Below are positions 46,533 through 54,867 of a stretch of 64,000 nt of DNA, piece after piece (within the stretch, counting starts at the first letter, position 1; each line of letters starts with the position of its first letter). The notes beneath the pieces are model-generated. The model was given only the letters and a program-made list of their open reading frames with translations. It did no database searches and was not told where the DNA came from. A program made the position numbers and the translations under genes. The stretch is from the NCBI RefSeq assembly GCF_014651995.1, contig NZ_BMXY01000001.1, forward strand, positions 1,488,001 to 1,552,000. Direction: 5' to 3'. Source of the DNA: Cognatilysobacter xinjiangensis (GTDB lineage Bacteria; Pseudomonadota; Gammaproteobacteria; Xanthomonadales; Xanthomonadaceae).

Positions 46533-47372
46533 TCAGGGCGTCGCGTCGTCCTGCGCACGGCCGTCATTCGGCATGCGCGGCTCGAACGGATAGAACGACG
46601 GAGCGGGCGTGCGACTGTCGCCGGACACGCCGTATCGGGCGGTGAACGCACCGCCGGTACCCGGCAGCGCCGCACGCGGCCATGGACGACCGGCGAGCGG
46701 ATCGGCCTCCGGCACGTGGAACGGGTTGGCATCGGGCGGCAGGAACGCGGCAGCGGCCACCGCCTGCGTCGCCGCGGGCGCAGCGATCGACGGCGCCTCG
46801 CGGCGCACCCGCGTCGCGGGACGCTCGACGGCGGCGCGCTCGACCCGCGCGACCTGCACCGCCGCCGGCGTCGGCGTGGCCCGCTCGGCGATGGGCGCCT
46901 GTACGGGCGTCGGCACGACCGTCGCCGGCGTGGACGCGGCGACATTCATGACGGGCGCCGTAGCGGACGGCGTCACGGCGACCGTCGATGCAGGCGCCGG
47001 CGTCGTGTCCTGCGGCGTACGCGTGGTGAACACCGCCATGAGCGCGACTGACGCGGCCATCGCACTGCCGACCCACAGCCGCACGGGACGTCGGGACGGC
47101 CGAGCCACGGTCGCCACGACGGGCGCGGGCGCGAGCTCGGCGGGCGTCGCCTCGATGCTGCGGCGCACGCGCTCGGTCAGGTCGGCCGGCGCCGCGATCG
47201 GCGCCTGCCGGCGCATCGCGTCGCCGATCATCTGCCAGCGGCCGCAGTCCTCCTGCCAGCCCGCGTCGTGCGACAAGCGACGCATCGCGAACAGGCGCGC
47301 CTCGCCCTGCAGCTCGCCGTCGAACAGCGCGCTGAGGGTTTCGCGATCGGTGGTGGAGTCGAGTGGCTTCAT
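46533..47372 (-). CDS. rseA: Anti-sigma-E factor (RseA/MucA family)
   Basis: A 279-residue single-pass membrane protein that should hold RpoE inactive. The N-terminal RseA domain (about 1-80) has LSALFDGELQGEARLFAMRRL (core LSALFDGEL), then DCGRWQMIGDAMR. The membrane helix is about 98-115 (WVGSAMAASVALMAVF). The periplasmic part is long and low in complexity, rich in Ala, Pro, Thr and Val (about 120-220), ending with FYPFEPRMPND. Its ATG at 47372 overlaps the rpoE stop (ATGA). A perfect 8-bp hairpin (46509-46516 with 46519-46526) lies between it and degP. Confidence 0.87.
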   Translation of the reverse strand: MKPLDSTTDRETLSALFDGELQGEARLFAMRRLSHDAGWQEDCGRWQMIGDAMRRQAPIAAPADLTERVRRSIEATPAELAPAPVVATVARPSRRPVRLWVGSAMAASVALMAVFTTRTPQDTTPAPASTVAVTPSATAPVMNVAASTPATVVPTPVQAPIAERATPTPAAVQVARVERAAVERPATRVRREAPSIAAPAATQAVAAAAFLPPDANPFHVPEADPLAGRPWPRAALPGTGGAFTARYGVSGDSRTPAPSFYPFEPRMPNDGRAQDDATP

Positions 47373-48022
47373 CGCTGCCGCTCCGGTTTGCCTTTGGGAT
47401 CGTTCGGGGTGTCGAGGAGGGGCCGCAGCTGGGCATCGATGGCTTCGCGTGCGCGGAATATCCGCGAACGCACCGTGCCGATCGGGCAGCCCATGCGCTC
47501 GGCGATCTCGTCGTAACTGAGGCCTTCGACCTCGCGCAACGTGATCGCATCGCGCAGCTCGCCGGGTAGCCGGTTCACCGCGTCCATCACGGTCGTCTCG
47601 ATCTCCTGCCGCAGCAGCTCGTGCTCCGGCGTGTCGGTATCGCGTAGACGCAGCGACGTATCGAACTGTTCGGCGTCCATGACGTCGATGTCGTCGGTCG
47701 GCGGCCTTCTGTTCTGCGCGACGAGATGGTTCTTGGCGGTGTTCACGGCGATCCGGTGCAGCCACGTGGAGAACTGGGCGTCGCCGCGGAAATTGCCCAG
47801 CGCGCGATAGGCGCGCATGAACACTTCCTGGGCCACGTCCTGGCATTCGCTCCAGTCGTGCACGTAGCGCCCGATCAGCCCGACCGTCCGGTGCTGGTAC
47901 CTGCGCACCAGCACATCGAACGCCGCACTGTCGCCGCGCTGCACGCGCTCGACCAGCTCCCGGTCCAGTTGCGCATCGCGCGCCCGGCCGGATTCGATTG
48001 CAGACCCTTCCTCTTCGGCCAT
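47369..48022 (-). CDS. rpoE: RNA polymerase sigma-E factor (RpoE/AlgU)
   Basis: Envelope-stress ECF sigma factor, 217 residues from the ATG at 48022. Region 2 has DVLVRRYQHRTVGLIGRYV, CQDVAQEVFMRAYRALGNFRGD (core AQEVFMRAYRAL) and FSTWLHRIAVNTAKN. Region 4 has LPGELRDAITLREVEGLSYDEIA and GCPIGTVRSRIFRARE (core GTVRSRIFRARE). Upstream extension to a GTG four codons earlier would place the start inside the ribosome site AGGAG, so the ATG is preferred. The stop overlaps rseA. A probable self-activated promoter lies at 48064-48090. In Xanthomonadaceae this factor controls heat and envelope stress. Confidence 0.95.
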   Translation of the reverse strand: MAEEEGSAIESGRARDAQLDRELVERVQRGDSAAFDVLVRRYQHRTVGLIGRYVHDWSECQDVAQEVFMRAYRALGNFRGDAQFSTWLHRIAVNTAKNHLVAQNRRPPTDDIDVMDAEQFDTSLRLRDTDTPEHELLRQEIETTVMDAVNRLPGELRDAITLREVEGLSYDEIAERMGCPIGTVRSRIFRAREAIDAQLRPLLDTPNDPKGKPERQR

Positions 48023-48063
48023 GCCGGCCGGCACTCCTGTGTCAGCCCGGCATCGCCAGGCAT

Positions 48064-48090
48064 TGGGACAGCGCGATCGCGGAAAAGTTC
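48064..48090 (-). promoter_or_regulatory. Probable sigma-E-dependent promoter of rpoE-rseA-degP
   Basis: GAACTT (48085-48090), a 16-base spacer and TCCCA (48064-48068) on the minus strand, close to the RpoE/AlgU consensus GAACTT-N16-TCnnA. It would start transcription near 48057, about 35 bases before the rpoE ATG. This would make the operon self-activating. Confidence 0.5.
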
Positions 48091-48197
48091 ACCGTTCCGG
48101 CCACCCGGCAGGAAGCTCGACGAAGGCGCGATTTGACGCACGGGAAACAACCTCCGGATGATAGCCGGATGTTCCATACGTGATCGGATGGTCGGAA

Positions 48198-50258
48198 ATG
48201 CCCGCCTCTTCCCGCTTCGACGGCCTGCCGATGCTTCACTGGCGCGCCGAAATCCGTGACGACGGCGTCGTCGTGCTGTCGTTCGACAAGGCGGAAAGCG
48301 CCGTCAACACGTTTTCGCAGGACGTGCTGATCGAACTCGACGGCATCGTCGAGCGCCTGCAGCTCGAGCCGCCCAAGGGCCTGGTGATCCGCTCGGCGAA
48401 GGCCAGCGGCTTCATCGCCGGCGCTGACATCAAGGAGTTCCAGGTGTTCGACCAGCGCGGCACGGTGGGCGACGCCATCGGCCGCGGCCAGCGCGTGTTC
48501 CAGCGCATCGCGACACTTCCCTTCCGCACCGTCGCTGCGATCCACGGCTTCTGCATGGGCGGCGGCACCGAGATCGCGCTCGCCTGCGGCTATCGCGTAG
48601 CCAGCGACGACGCGTCCACGCGCATCGGCCTGCCGGAAGTGAAGCTCGGTATCTTCCCGGGCTGGGGCGGCAGCGTGCGCCTGCCGCGCCTGATCGGCGC
48701 GCCCGCGGCGTTCGACCTGATGCTCACCGGCCGCAGCGTGACCGGCAAGGCGGCGAAGGCGATGGGCCTGGTGGATCGCGTGGTGCCGGTCGACCAGCTC
48801 ATCGAGGCCGCCGTGCGTCTCGCGCTGAAAGGCGCGGAGCGCCCGTTCAAGCAGCGCGCGCTCGCCTGGGCGACCAACACCTGGGCCGCGCGCCAGGCGC
48901 TCGCGCCGCAGCTGGCCAAGCAGGTCGCGCGCAAGGCGAAGAAGGCGCACTACCCCGCGCCCTATGCACTGATCGAAAGCTGGCGTCGCGGCGGAGCGAC
49001 CACCAAGGCGCAGCTCGACAACGAGCGCCGCGCGGTGGTGAAGCTTTCGGCCACGCCGACCGCGCGCAACCTCATCCGCGTGTTCTTCCTGCAGGAACGC
49101 CTGAAGTCGCAGGGCGACAAGAACCACGGCATCCAGCGCGTGCACGTCGTCGGCGCCGGCGTGATGGGCGGCGACATCGCGGCATGGTCCGCCTACAAGG
49201 GTTTCGAGGTGACGCTCGCCGATCGCGAGCAGCGCTTCGTCGACGCGGCGCTGCAGCGCGCGCAGGAACTGTTCGCCAAGCGCGTCAAGGATGAAGCGAA
49301 GCGCCCGGCGGTGGCCGCGCGCCTGCGCGGCGACGTGGCGGGCGACGGCGTGGCCGATGCCGACCTGCTGATCGAGGCGATCGTCGAGCGTCCCGACGCC
49401 AAGCGCGCGCTCTATGGCGACGTCGAGCCGCGCATGAAGGCCGATGCGCTGCTGACCACCAACACCTCGTCGATCCCGCTCGACGAGCTGCGCGAAGGCC
49501 TCGCGCGCCCCGCGCAGTTCGCGGGCCTGCACTACTTCAACCCGGTCGCGCTGATGCCGCTGGTGGAGATCATCCGCCACGACGGCATGGACCCGCGAAC
49601 CGAGCAGCGCCTCGCCGGTTTCTGCCGCGCGATCGACAAGTTCCCGGTGCCCGTCGCAGGCACGCCGGGTTTCCTCGTCAACCGCGTGCTGTTTCCGTAC
49701 ATGCTCGAAGCGGCGAGCGCCTATGCCGAGGGCATCCCGGGCCCGGTCATTGACAAAGCCGCGGTGAACTTCGGCATGCCGATGGGGCCGATCGAACTGG
49801 TCGACACCGTTGGCCTCGATGTCGCCGCGGGCGTGGGTGCGGAGCTCGCGCCCTTCCTCGGCCTGCCGATCCCGGCCGCGCTCGCGACACCGCCGGAAGC
49901 CGGGCGTCGCGGCAAGAAGGACGGCCAGGGGCTGTACAAGTGGGAGAACGGTAAGGCGGTCAAGCCGGAAATCCCGCAGGGCTACACGGCGCCGGCGGAC
50001 CTCGAGGACCGACTGATCCTGCCTCTGCTCAACGAGGCCGTGGCCTGCTTGCACGACGGCGTCGTCGCCGATGCCGACCTGCTCGATGCGGGCGTGATTT
50101 TCGGCACCGGCTTCGCGCCGTTCCGCGGCGGCCCGATCCAGTACATCCGCGAGACCGGCGTGGACGTGCTGCTGCAGCGCCTGCGCCAGCTCGAGGCGCG
50201 CCACGGTGCGCGCTTCGCGCCGCGCCCGGGCTGGGACCATCCGGCGCTTCGCGCCTGA
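48198..50258 (+). CDS. fadJ: Bifunctional enoyl-CoA hydratase / 3-hydroxyacyl-CoA dehydrogenase (FadJ/FadB-like)
   Basis: A 686-residue beta-oxidation enzyme. The crotonase half (about 1-290) has GFIAGADIKEFQ and HGFCMGGGTEIALACGYRV for the oxyanion hole. A catalytic Glu is in IGLPEVKLGIFPGWGGSVRLP (core PEVKLGIFPGWGG). The dehydrogenase half has the NAD loop VVGAGVMGGDIAAW, TNTSSIPLDEL, AGLHYFNPVALMPLVEI and TPGFLVNRVLFPY. The length suits the FadJ/FadB alpha subunit (714-729 in E. coli). The start could also be an in-frame GTG at 48180. No thiolase (fadI/fadA) lies next to it. The FadJ-versus-FadB label is loose. Confidence 0.88.
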   Translation: MPASSRFDGLPMLHWRAEIRDDGVVVLSFDKAESAVNTFSQDVLIELDGIVERLQLEPPKGLVIRSAKASGFIAGADIKEFQVFDQRGTVGDAIGRGQRVFQRIATLPFRTVAAIHGFCMGGGTEIALACGYRVASDDASTRIGLPEVKLGIFPGWGGSVRLPRLIGAPAAFDLMLTGRSVTGKAAKAMGLVDRVVPVDQLIEAAVRLALKGAERPFKQRALAWATNTWAARQALAPQLAKQVARKAKKAHYPAPYALIESWRRGGATTKAQLDNERRAVVKLSATPTARNLIRVFFLQERLKSQGDKNHGIQRVHVVGAGVMGGDIAAWSAYKGFEVTLADREQRFVDAALQRAQELFAKRVKDEAKRPAVAARLRGDVAGDGVADADLLIEAIVERPDAKRALYGDVEPRMKADALLTTNTSSIPLDELREGLARPAQFAGLHYFNPVALMPLVEIIRHDGMDPRTEQRLAGFCRAIDKFPVPVAGTPGFLVNRVLFPYMLEAASAYAEGIPGPVIDKAAVNFGMPMGPIELVDTVGLDVAAGVGAELAPFLGLPIPAALATPPEAGRRGKKDGQGLYKWENGKAVKPEIPQGYTAPADLEDRLILPLLNEAVACLHDGVVADADLLDAGVIFGTGFAPFRGGPIQYIRETGVDVLLQRLRQLEARHGARFAPRPGWDHPALRA

Positions 50259-50268
50259 TGACGCGACG

Positions 50269-50296
50269 AGGCCCGGCGTTCACCGACGCCGGGCCT
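50269..50296. terminator. Bidirectional hairpin between converging genes
   Basis: An 11-bp perfect stem (50269-50279 with 50286-50296) with a 6-base loop. It sits 10 bases after the FadJ-like stop and 22 bases after the lipoprotein stop on the other strand. No T run is present on either side. Confidence 0.55.
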
Positions 50297-50318
50297 GCCG
50301 CGCAAAACGGATCGTGGG

Positions 50319-51047
50319 TCAGTCGCCCAGCGCGACGCCGAAGCCGCAGACCAACGCCGGGTGCGCCTGCACCACGGGCAGGTCGGACATGAAGTCCGAA
50401 TCGCCGGACGGATAGTTCTCCGGTGCGCCCTCGGGCGCACACAGGTGCACCCGCCCGGCGACGCGGCCCTTGCGGTTGCCGGTCGCGTCGAGCGCGCCGC
50501 CCTTCCAGTCCATCACCACGCCGCCGTAGTCCCAGTCGAAACCGGCGAACGCGAACGGGCGGCCGTTGAGCGCCTGCAGCTCGCGCGTGTCCATGCCGAT
50601 GCGCACGCCGTCCGAGCGCCGCCAGGCGGACGGCGTTTCGACGTCGAGCACGGCGGGATGCGTGTTCGACTCGTCGAGCGAAACCTCGACGCGGCGCGCG
50701 GCATCGGCGGGAAACAGTAGCCAGCCTTCGTACTGCTCGCCTTCGGGCGCGGGGATCGTCGCGCGCATGACCGCGCCGTCGCCGTAGCGGGCACGCAGGC
50801 TGTCGAAGGTGTCGGCGGCGGTCGCCACCGCGTCGAGGTGCGCGGGTAGCGCGGCGCCGCTGCGTCGTGCCTCGGCGGTGCGGAAGTCGCCACGCGGCGT
50901 GCGCGGCGTGCGCGCGGAGGCATCGGGCGATGCCGCGGGCGCGGCGGGTGGTGCCTGTTCGCGCGAGCAGGCGGCCATCGCCAGCGCTGCGACGGCGATC
51001 AGCAGGCGGGCACGGAGCCTCGAAACGACGACGCTAACGCACGACAT
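50319..51047 (-). CDS. Predicted lipoprotein of unknown function
   Basis: A 242-residue exported protein. A lipoprotein signal ends in the lipobox AMAAC (about residues 23-27). A Pro/Ala-rich spacer (about 32-50) follows, then a globular part with the strings YGDGAVMRATIPAPEGEQYEGW, LDVETPSAWRRSDGVRIGMDTRELQALNGRPFAFAGFDWDYGG, of which the key parts are GVRIGM and LNGRPFAFAGFDWDYGG. I recognise no named family with certainty. The phrase R-I-G-M-x-T-x-E-L-x-x-L-N-G-x-P-F recalls bacterial SH3-lacking lipoproteins seen only by genome annotation. The ATG at 51047 shares a base with the pilZ stop (TGATG), so it is the last gene of the fab-holB-pilZ run. Confidence 0.8.
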   Translation of the reverse strand: MSCVSVVVSRLRARLLIAVAALAMAACSREQAPPAAPAASPDASARTPRTPRGDFRTAEARRSGAALPAHLDAVATAADTFDSLRARYGDGAVMRATIPAPEGEQYEGWLLFPADAARRVEVSLDESNTHPAVLDVETPSAWRRSDGVRIGMDTRELQALNGRPFAFAGFDWDYGGVVMDWKGGALDATGNRKGRVAGRVHLCAPEGAPENYPSGDSDFMSDLPVVQAHPALVCGFGVALGD

Positions 51048-51406
51048 CACATCGTGTGCGTGGCGCGGTCGCCGGTCAGCAGGCCGGCCAGCAGCGTCTC
51101 GATCTTGCCCTTCACCGTGTCGCCTTCCGGCGTGTCGGGGAATTGCACGCCGATGCCGGCGGGATGCCCGCCCTGCGCACCGACCGGCGTCAGCCAGACC
51201 ACCTTGCCGGCGACCGGCAGGCGCTCGCCGGATTCGGGCAGCGTCACCAGCACGAAGACCTCGTCGCCCAGCGAGTAGCGCTTGGGCGTGGGCACGAAGA
51301 TGCCGCCGCCCTTCAGGAACGGCATGTAGGCCTGGTAGAGCTGGGACTTGTCCTTGAGGACCAGCGACAGGATGCCCTGCCGCGCGCCGCCGGGGGTTGC
51401 ACTCAT
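51047..51406 (-). CDS. pilZ: PilZ, type IV pilus regulator
   Basis: A 119-residue PilZ-domain protein of the founding class. It begins MSATPGGARQGILSLVLKDKS and contains LYQAYMPFLKGGGIFVPT, SLGDEVFVLVTLPESGE and VVWLTPVGAQGGHPAGIGVQFPD. The c-di-GMP-binding signature RxxxR...D/NxSxxG of other PilZ domains is missing, as in true PilZ. Known PilZ does not bind the nucleotide but binds FimX and PilB. A FimX homologue is at 3917-5995. Its start is at 51406, where the ATG overlaps the holB stop by 4 bases; holB-pilZ is a conserved pair. Confidence 0.92.
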   Translation of the reverse strand: MSATPGGARQGILSLVLKDKSQLYQAYMPFLKGGGIFVPTPKRYSLGDEVFVLVTLPESGERLPVAGKVVWLTPVGAQGGHPAGIGVQFPDTPEGDTVKGKIETLLAGLLTGDRATHTM

Positions 51407-52365
51407 CGGTCGCGGATCTCCTGGCCCGCGCGCGAAGCCGCGCGCCAGGCCGTCAACAGTTCCATCAGTACGAGGTCCGCGCGGACGGTGGTCCGCAGCA
51501 GGTCGCGGCTGCGGTTCGCCTTGTCGAACCAGGCCGCCAGACTGCGCGCGCCCTGCGGGTCGGTCAAGCCGCGCGCGCGGTCGACCGCGATGTCGGCGGC
51601 GAAGCGCAGGCGAAGGTCGGCTTGGTCGTCGCCGATCCATTGCTGGGCGGCCTCCTGCGGGGTCAGCTCACCGCGGGCGAGTTTCTGCAGGTCGGCGGTC
51701 ACGCGACGGCGCAGGTCGAGGCCGCCATTGCGCAGCCAGTCGTCCGCGAGGCCCGGATGGCCCTTCGCGGCCTGCAGCGCCTCGTCGACGTCGGCCTCGG
51801 CATGGCCCTGCGCGGCGAGCCAGGCACGCGCCTCGTCGACCGGCGGCAGGCGGAACTCGACGCGCTGGCAGCGGCTGCGGATCGTCGCGGGCAGCCGCGC
51901 GGGATGCGCGGATACGAGCCACAGGTAGCGGCTCGGCACCGGCTCTTCCAGCGTCTTCAGCAGCGCGTTCGCCGCCGCGGTGTTGATCGCGTCAGCAGGG
52001 TCGACGATCGCCACCTGCGCGCGGCCGAACTGCGGCGTCAGCGACAGCTGCGTGGAGAGCTCGCGCATCTGGTCGATGACGATCTCCGTTCGCAGCTTCG
52101 TGCCTTCGCGGTTCGGGATGAAGCTGACGAAGCGATAGTCGGGATGCGTGCCCGCCTCGATCAGGCGGCAACTGCGGCACTTCCCGCAGGCGTCGATGCC
52201 GGCGGGCGTCTCGCAGAGCACGCGCCGCGCCAGCCGCATCGCGACCTCGCGCTTGCCCAGCTGCGCCGGGCCGCAGAACAGCTGCGCATGGCCCAGGCGA
52301 CCGGCGTCGAGCGTGGCTACCACCTGCGCGTACATGCGCTGCTGCCAGGGCGCCATCGCGCTCAT
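51403..52365 (-). CDS. holB: DNA polymerase III delta' subunit
   Basis: Clamp-loader subunit, 320 residues. The AAA+ fold has HAQLFCGPAQLGKREVA, a modified P-loop not expected to bind ATP. The zinc-binding Cys cluster is in ACGKCRSCRLIEAGTHPD, and SENLVK-type helices are represented by INTAAANALLKTLEEP. The sensor region has IRSRCQRVEFRLP. It matches delta' rather than gamma/tau because the length and P-loop differ. The ATG at 52365 (MSAMAPWQQRMY) overlaps the tmk stop by 4 bases, and its stop overlaps pilZ by 4. Confidence 0.92.
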   Translation of the reverse strand: MSAMAPWQQRMYAQVVATLDAGRLGHAQLFCGPAQLGKREVAMRLARRVLCETPAGIDACGKCRSCRLIEAGTHPDYRFVSFIPNREGTKLRTEIVIDQMRELSTQLSLTPQFGRAQVAIVDPADAINTAAANALLKTLEEPVPSRYLWLVSAHPARLPATIRSRCQRVEFRLPPVDEARAWLAAQGHAEADVDEALQAAKGHPGLADDWLRNGGLDLRRRVTADLQKLARGELTPQEAAQQWIGDDQADLRLRFAADIAVDRARGLTDPQGARSLAAWFDKANRSRDLLRTTVRADLVLMELLTAWRAASRAGQEIRDR

Positions 52366-53009
52366 GCCAGCGAGGCCTTGTATCGGCGCAGGGCGTCGAC
52401 CGCCTGCGCGCTCACTTCGTCGGCGCTGCGTGACGCATCGACGACCACGAAGCGCGCGGTCTGCGCCTTGGCGCGCGCGAGGTAGGCGGCGCGCACGCGC
52501 TCGAAGAATTCGACGCGCTCGGACTCGATGCGGTCGGCCTCGCCGCGGCCTCGCATGCGCGCGAGGCCGACATCGACCGGTACGTCGAGCAGCAGCGTGA
52601 GGCCCGGCTCGATGCCGACGAAGTCGCGCTCGAGCACGTCGATCAGTCGCGTATCCACGCCGCGCCCGCCGCCCTGGTAGGCGTGGCTGGCGTCGGTGAA
52701 GCGGTCGCTGAGGACCCACTCGCCGCGCGCCAGTGCCGGCTCGATCAGTGTGCAGACCAGCTGCGCGCGTGCGGCGAACATCAGCAGCAGCTCGGCGCGA
52801 TCGCAGGGCGCATCGTCGACGCGCTCCAGCAGCAGCGCGCGAACGCGCTCGGCCAGCGGCGTGCCGCCGGGCTCGCGCGTGCAGGTCACGCGGCCGTCGC
52901 GTTCGAGCTCGGCGCGTAGCGCGGCGAGCACGGTGGACTTGCCCGCGCCCTCGCCGCCTTCGATCGTCACGAGCCGGGGCTCGCGACGCAGCCCCGTCGA
53001 CTGCGTCAT
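52362..53009 (-). CDS. tmk: Thymidylate kinase
   Basis: Phosphorylates dTMP to dTDP. The 215-residue protein has the P-loop EGGEGAGKST, the DRX motif in VLSDRFTDASHAYQGGGRG, TREPGGTPLAERVR and the LID region RGRGEADRIESE. The Arg-poor P-loop with an Arg/Glu-rich LID marks a type II (E. coli-like) enzyme. The ATG at 53009 overlaps the mltG stop by 4 bases. The order mltG-tmk-holB is the same as in E. coli. Confidence 0.96.
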   Translation of the reverse strand: MTQSTGLRREPRLVTIEGGEGAGKSTVLAALRAELERDGRVTCTREPGGTPLAERVRALLLERVDDAPCDRAELLLMFAARAQLVCTLIEPALARGEWVLSDRFTDASHAYQGGGRGVDTRLIDVLERDFVGIEPGLTLLLDVPVDVGLARMRGRGEADRIESERVEFFERVRAAYLARAKAQTARFVVVDASRSADEVSAQAVDALRRYKASLA

Positions 53010-54055
53010 CGCGCCTTCGCCTGCGCGGCGCGGTAGTTCGCGAGGTACTTGCGCACGTTCTGCTGGTGCTCGGCGAGTGTGTTCGCGAAGAGATGGCGAC
53101 CGCTGCCGTCGCCCATCGCGACGAAGTACAGCGCCTCGCCCGGCGCCGGGTTCGCCACCGCCTGCAGCGCGGCGACGCCCGGCATCGCGATCGGCGTGGG
53201 CGGCAGGCCCGCGCGGGTGTAGGTGTTGTAGGGCGTGTCGGTTTGCAGGTCGACCTTGCGGATGTTGCCGGCGTAGGCGCTGCCCATCCCGTAGATGACC
53301 GTCGGGTCGGTCTGCAGCAGCATGCCGAGCTTGAGGCGGCGCTCGAAGAGGCCCGCGATCGCGGGGCGCTCCTCGGCGATACCGGTTTCCTTTTCGACGA
53401 TCGACGCCAGCGTGAGCATCTCGTCGGGCGACTTCAGGATCGAATCGGGCCGGCGCGAGCGCCACGCGGCGTCGAGCGCCTTCTCCATCGCCGAATGCGC
53501 GCGTTTGAGCACGTGGAGCTCGCCGTCGCCGCGGGTGTAGACGTAGGTCTCGGGCAGGAAGCGGCCTTCCGGATGCTGGCCGGGCTTGCCGAGCTTCGCC
53601 ATCAGCGACGCGTCATCGAGCTGGGCGGCGTCGTGCACCAGCGGCTCGGCCTTCGCCAGCGCGGCGCGGACGTCGCGGAACGTCCAGCCTTCGACGATCG
53701 TGATCTTGTGCTGCACCACGCGGCCGTCGCGCATGTCCATCAGCAGCTTGCGCGGCGTGGTGCCGGGCTCGATGCGGTACTCGCCGACCTGGATACGCCC
53801 GGCGGCGCCGAGCTGCCTGGCGAGCGCGGTCCATTCCAGCGTGCTGCCGCCGATGCCGGCCTCCTCGAGCTTGCGCAGCACGACGGGCAGCGAGTCGCCC
53901 TGGCGCACGACGACGCTGGTCCCGGGCTTGACGCCCTGCATGGGGGCATCGGCGAAGCCCGCGTACATGTACCAGGCGGCGGCCAGCCCGGCGGCGAGCG
54001 CGAGCAGCAACAGCAGCGAGAAACAACCAGTTCGGCGCTTGCGCGGACGGCTCAC
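53006..54055 (-). CDS. mltG: Endolytic murein transglycosylase MltG
   Basis: Inner-membrane enzyme that cuts nascent glycan strands and helps end their growth. The 349-residue protein has one N-terminal helix (about 12-32) and a LysM-like small domain with VVVRQGDSLPVVL. The YceG catalytic domain has the active-site Glu in LASIVEKETG, LQTDPTVIYGMG, DTPYNTYTRAGLPPTPIAMPG (core YNTYTRAGLPPTPI) and a final YFVAMGDGSGRHLFANT. I set the start at the GTG at 54055 (MSRPRKRRTG), which overlaps the pabC stop; the upstream frame is not family-like. Confidence 0.93.
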   Translation of the reverse strand: MSRPRKRRTGCFSLLLLLALAAGLAAAWYMYAGFADAPMQGVKPGTSVVVRQGDSLPVVLRKLEEAGIGGSTLEWTALARQLGAAGRIQVGEYRIEPGTTPRKLLMDMRDGRVVQHKITIVEGWTFRDVRAALAKAEPLVHDAAQLDDASLMAKLGKPGQHPEGRFLPETYVYTRGDGELHVLKRAHSAMEKALDAAWRSRRPDSILKSPDEMLTLASIVEKETGIAEERPAIAGLFERRLKLGMLLQTDPTVIYGMGSAYAGNIRKVDLQTDTPYNTYTRAGLPPTPIAMPGVAALQAVANPAPGEALYFVAMGDGSGRHLFANTLAEHQQNVRKYLANYRAAQAKAR

Positions 54056-54867
54056 GGCATCTCCGTAAGTGAAGCGAAGGCGGGATGGTCGGCGGCGAGG
54101 CGCGCGCGCAACCCGGCGACCTGCGGATGCGGCGTCCAGGTGCGATCGCCGAGCCGCGCGACTTCGAGGATACCGCGCACGGCATTGCAGACGAACAGTG
54201 CATCCGCGGTTTCGACGTCGGCCGTCGCCAGCCGGGCCTCCGTCGCGTCGAGTGCGGTCAGCGCCCAGCCGCGCATCACGCCGCGCACGCCGCAGCGGTC
54301 GAGCGACGGCGTCAGCCAGGCGTCGCCGCGCAGCACGAACAGGTTGCCGGCGACCGCCGACACCACGGCGCCCTCGGCGTCGAGCATCAGGCCTTCGTCG
54401 GCTGTCTCGCCCGGCGTCCATTCGGCGCGGGCGAGCACCTGCTCGAGGCGGTTGCAGTGCTTCAGGCCCGCCAGCGCGGGCTGCAGCGCGAGGCGCGTGG
54501 CGCACCAGCGCAGCGTGATCGGAGACCGTGCAGGCGGCGTGGGCGACACGGACAACATCCAGAACGGTTCATGCGGCCCCGGCGCGTAGCCACGCTCGCC
54601 GGCGCCGCGCGTGACCAGCAGCTTGGTGACGCCGTCGCGCCCGTCCAGCAGCCCGGCGAGTTCCGCGCGCGCGCGCGCCTCGTCGGGCAGCGCGAGCCCC
54701 AACACCGTCGCGCCCTGGCGCAGGCGCGACCAGTGGCGATCCCACCAGGGCACGTCGCCGTGGTGCGCGCGCATCGTCTCGAACAGGCCGTCGCCGTAAG
54801 CGAGGCCGCGATCCAACGGCGATATCCCGTCGACGCGGCGACCGCCGTCGAACAGTCGTACGTCCAT
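54052..54867 (-). CDS. pabC: Aminodeoxychorismate lyase
   Basis: PLP enzyme of folate synthesis that releases pyruvate from aminodeoxychorismate to give p-aminobenzoate. The 271-residue protein is a class IV aminotransferase fold. It has DRGLAYGDGLFETMR at the N-terminus, VTKLLVTRGAGERGYAP (with the likely catalytic Lys, VTK), GLKHCNRLEQVLARAEW and AVVSAVAGNLFVL (core VSAVAGNLFVL). The starting ATG at 54867 shares a base with the pabB stop, and the stop overlaps the mltG GTG. PabB precedes it, so the whole PABA branch is encoded here apart from pabA. Confidence 0.92.
   Translation of the reverse strand: MDVRLFDGGRRVDGISPLDRGLAYGDGLFETMRAHHGDVPWWDRHWSRLRQGATVLGLALPDEARARAELAGLLDGRDGVTKLLVTRGAGERGYAPGPHEPFWMLSVSPTPPARSPITLRWCATRLALQPALAGLKHCNRLEQVLARAEWTPGETADEGLMLDAEGAVVSAVAGNLFVLRGDAWLTPSLDRCGVRGVMRGWALTALDATEARLATADVETADALFVCNAVRGILEVARLGDRTWTPHPQVAGLRARLAADHPAFASLTEMP

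Noticed and set aside
50319-51047. GTG at 51050 as the lipoprotein start
   Set aside because: The ATG at 51047 overlaps the pilZ stop as TGATG, the common coupling form, and gives the same signal peptide.
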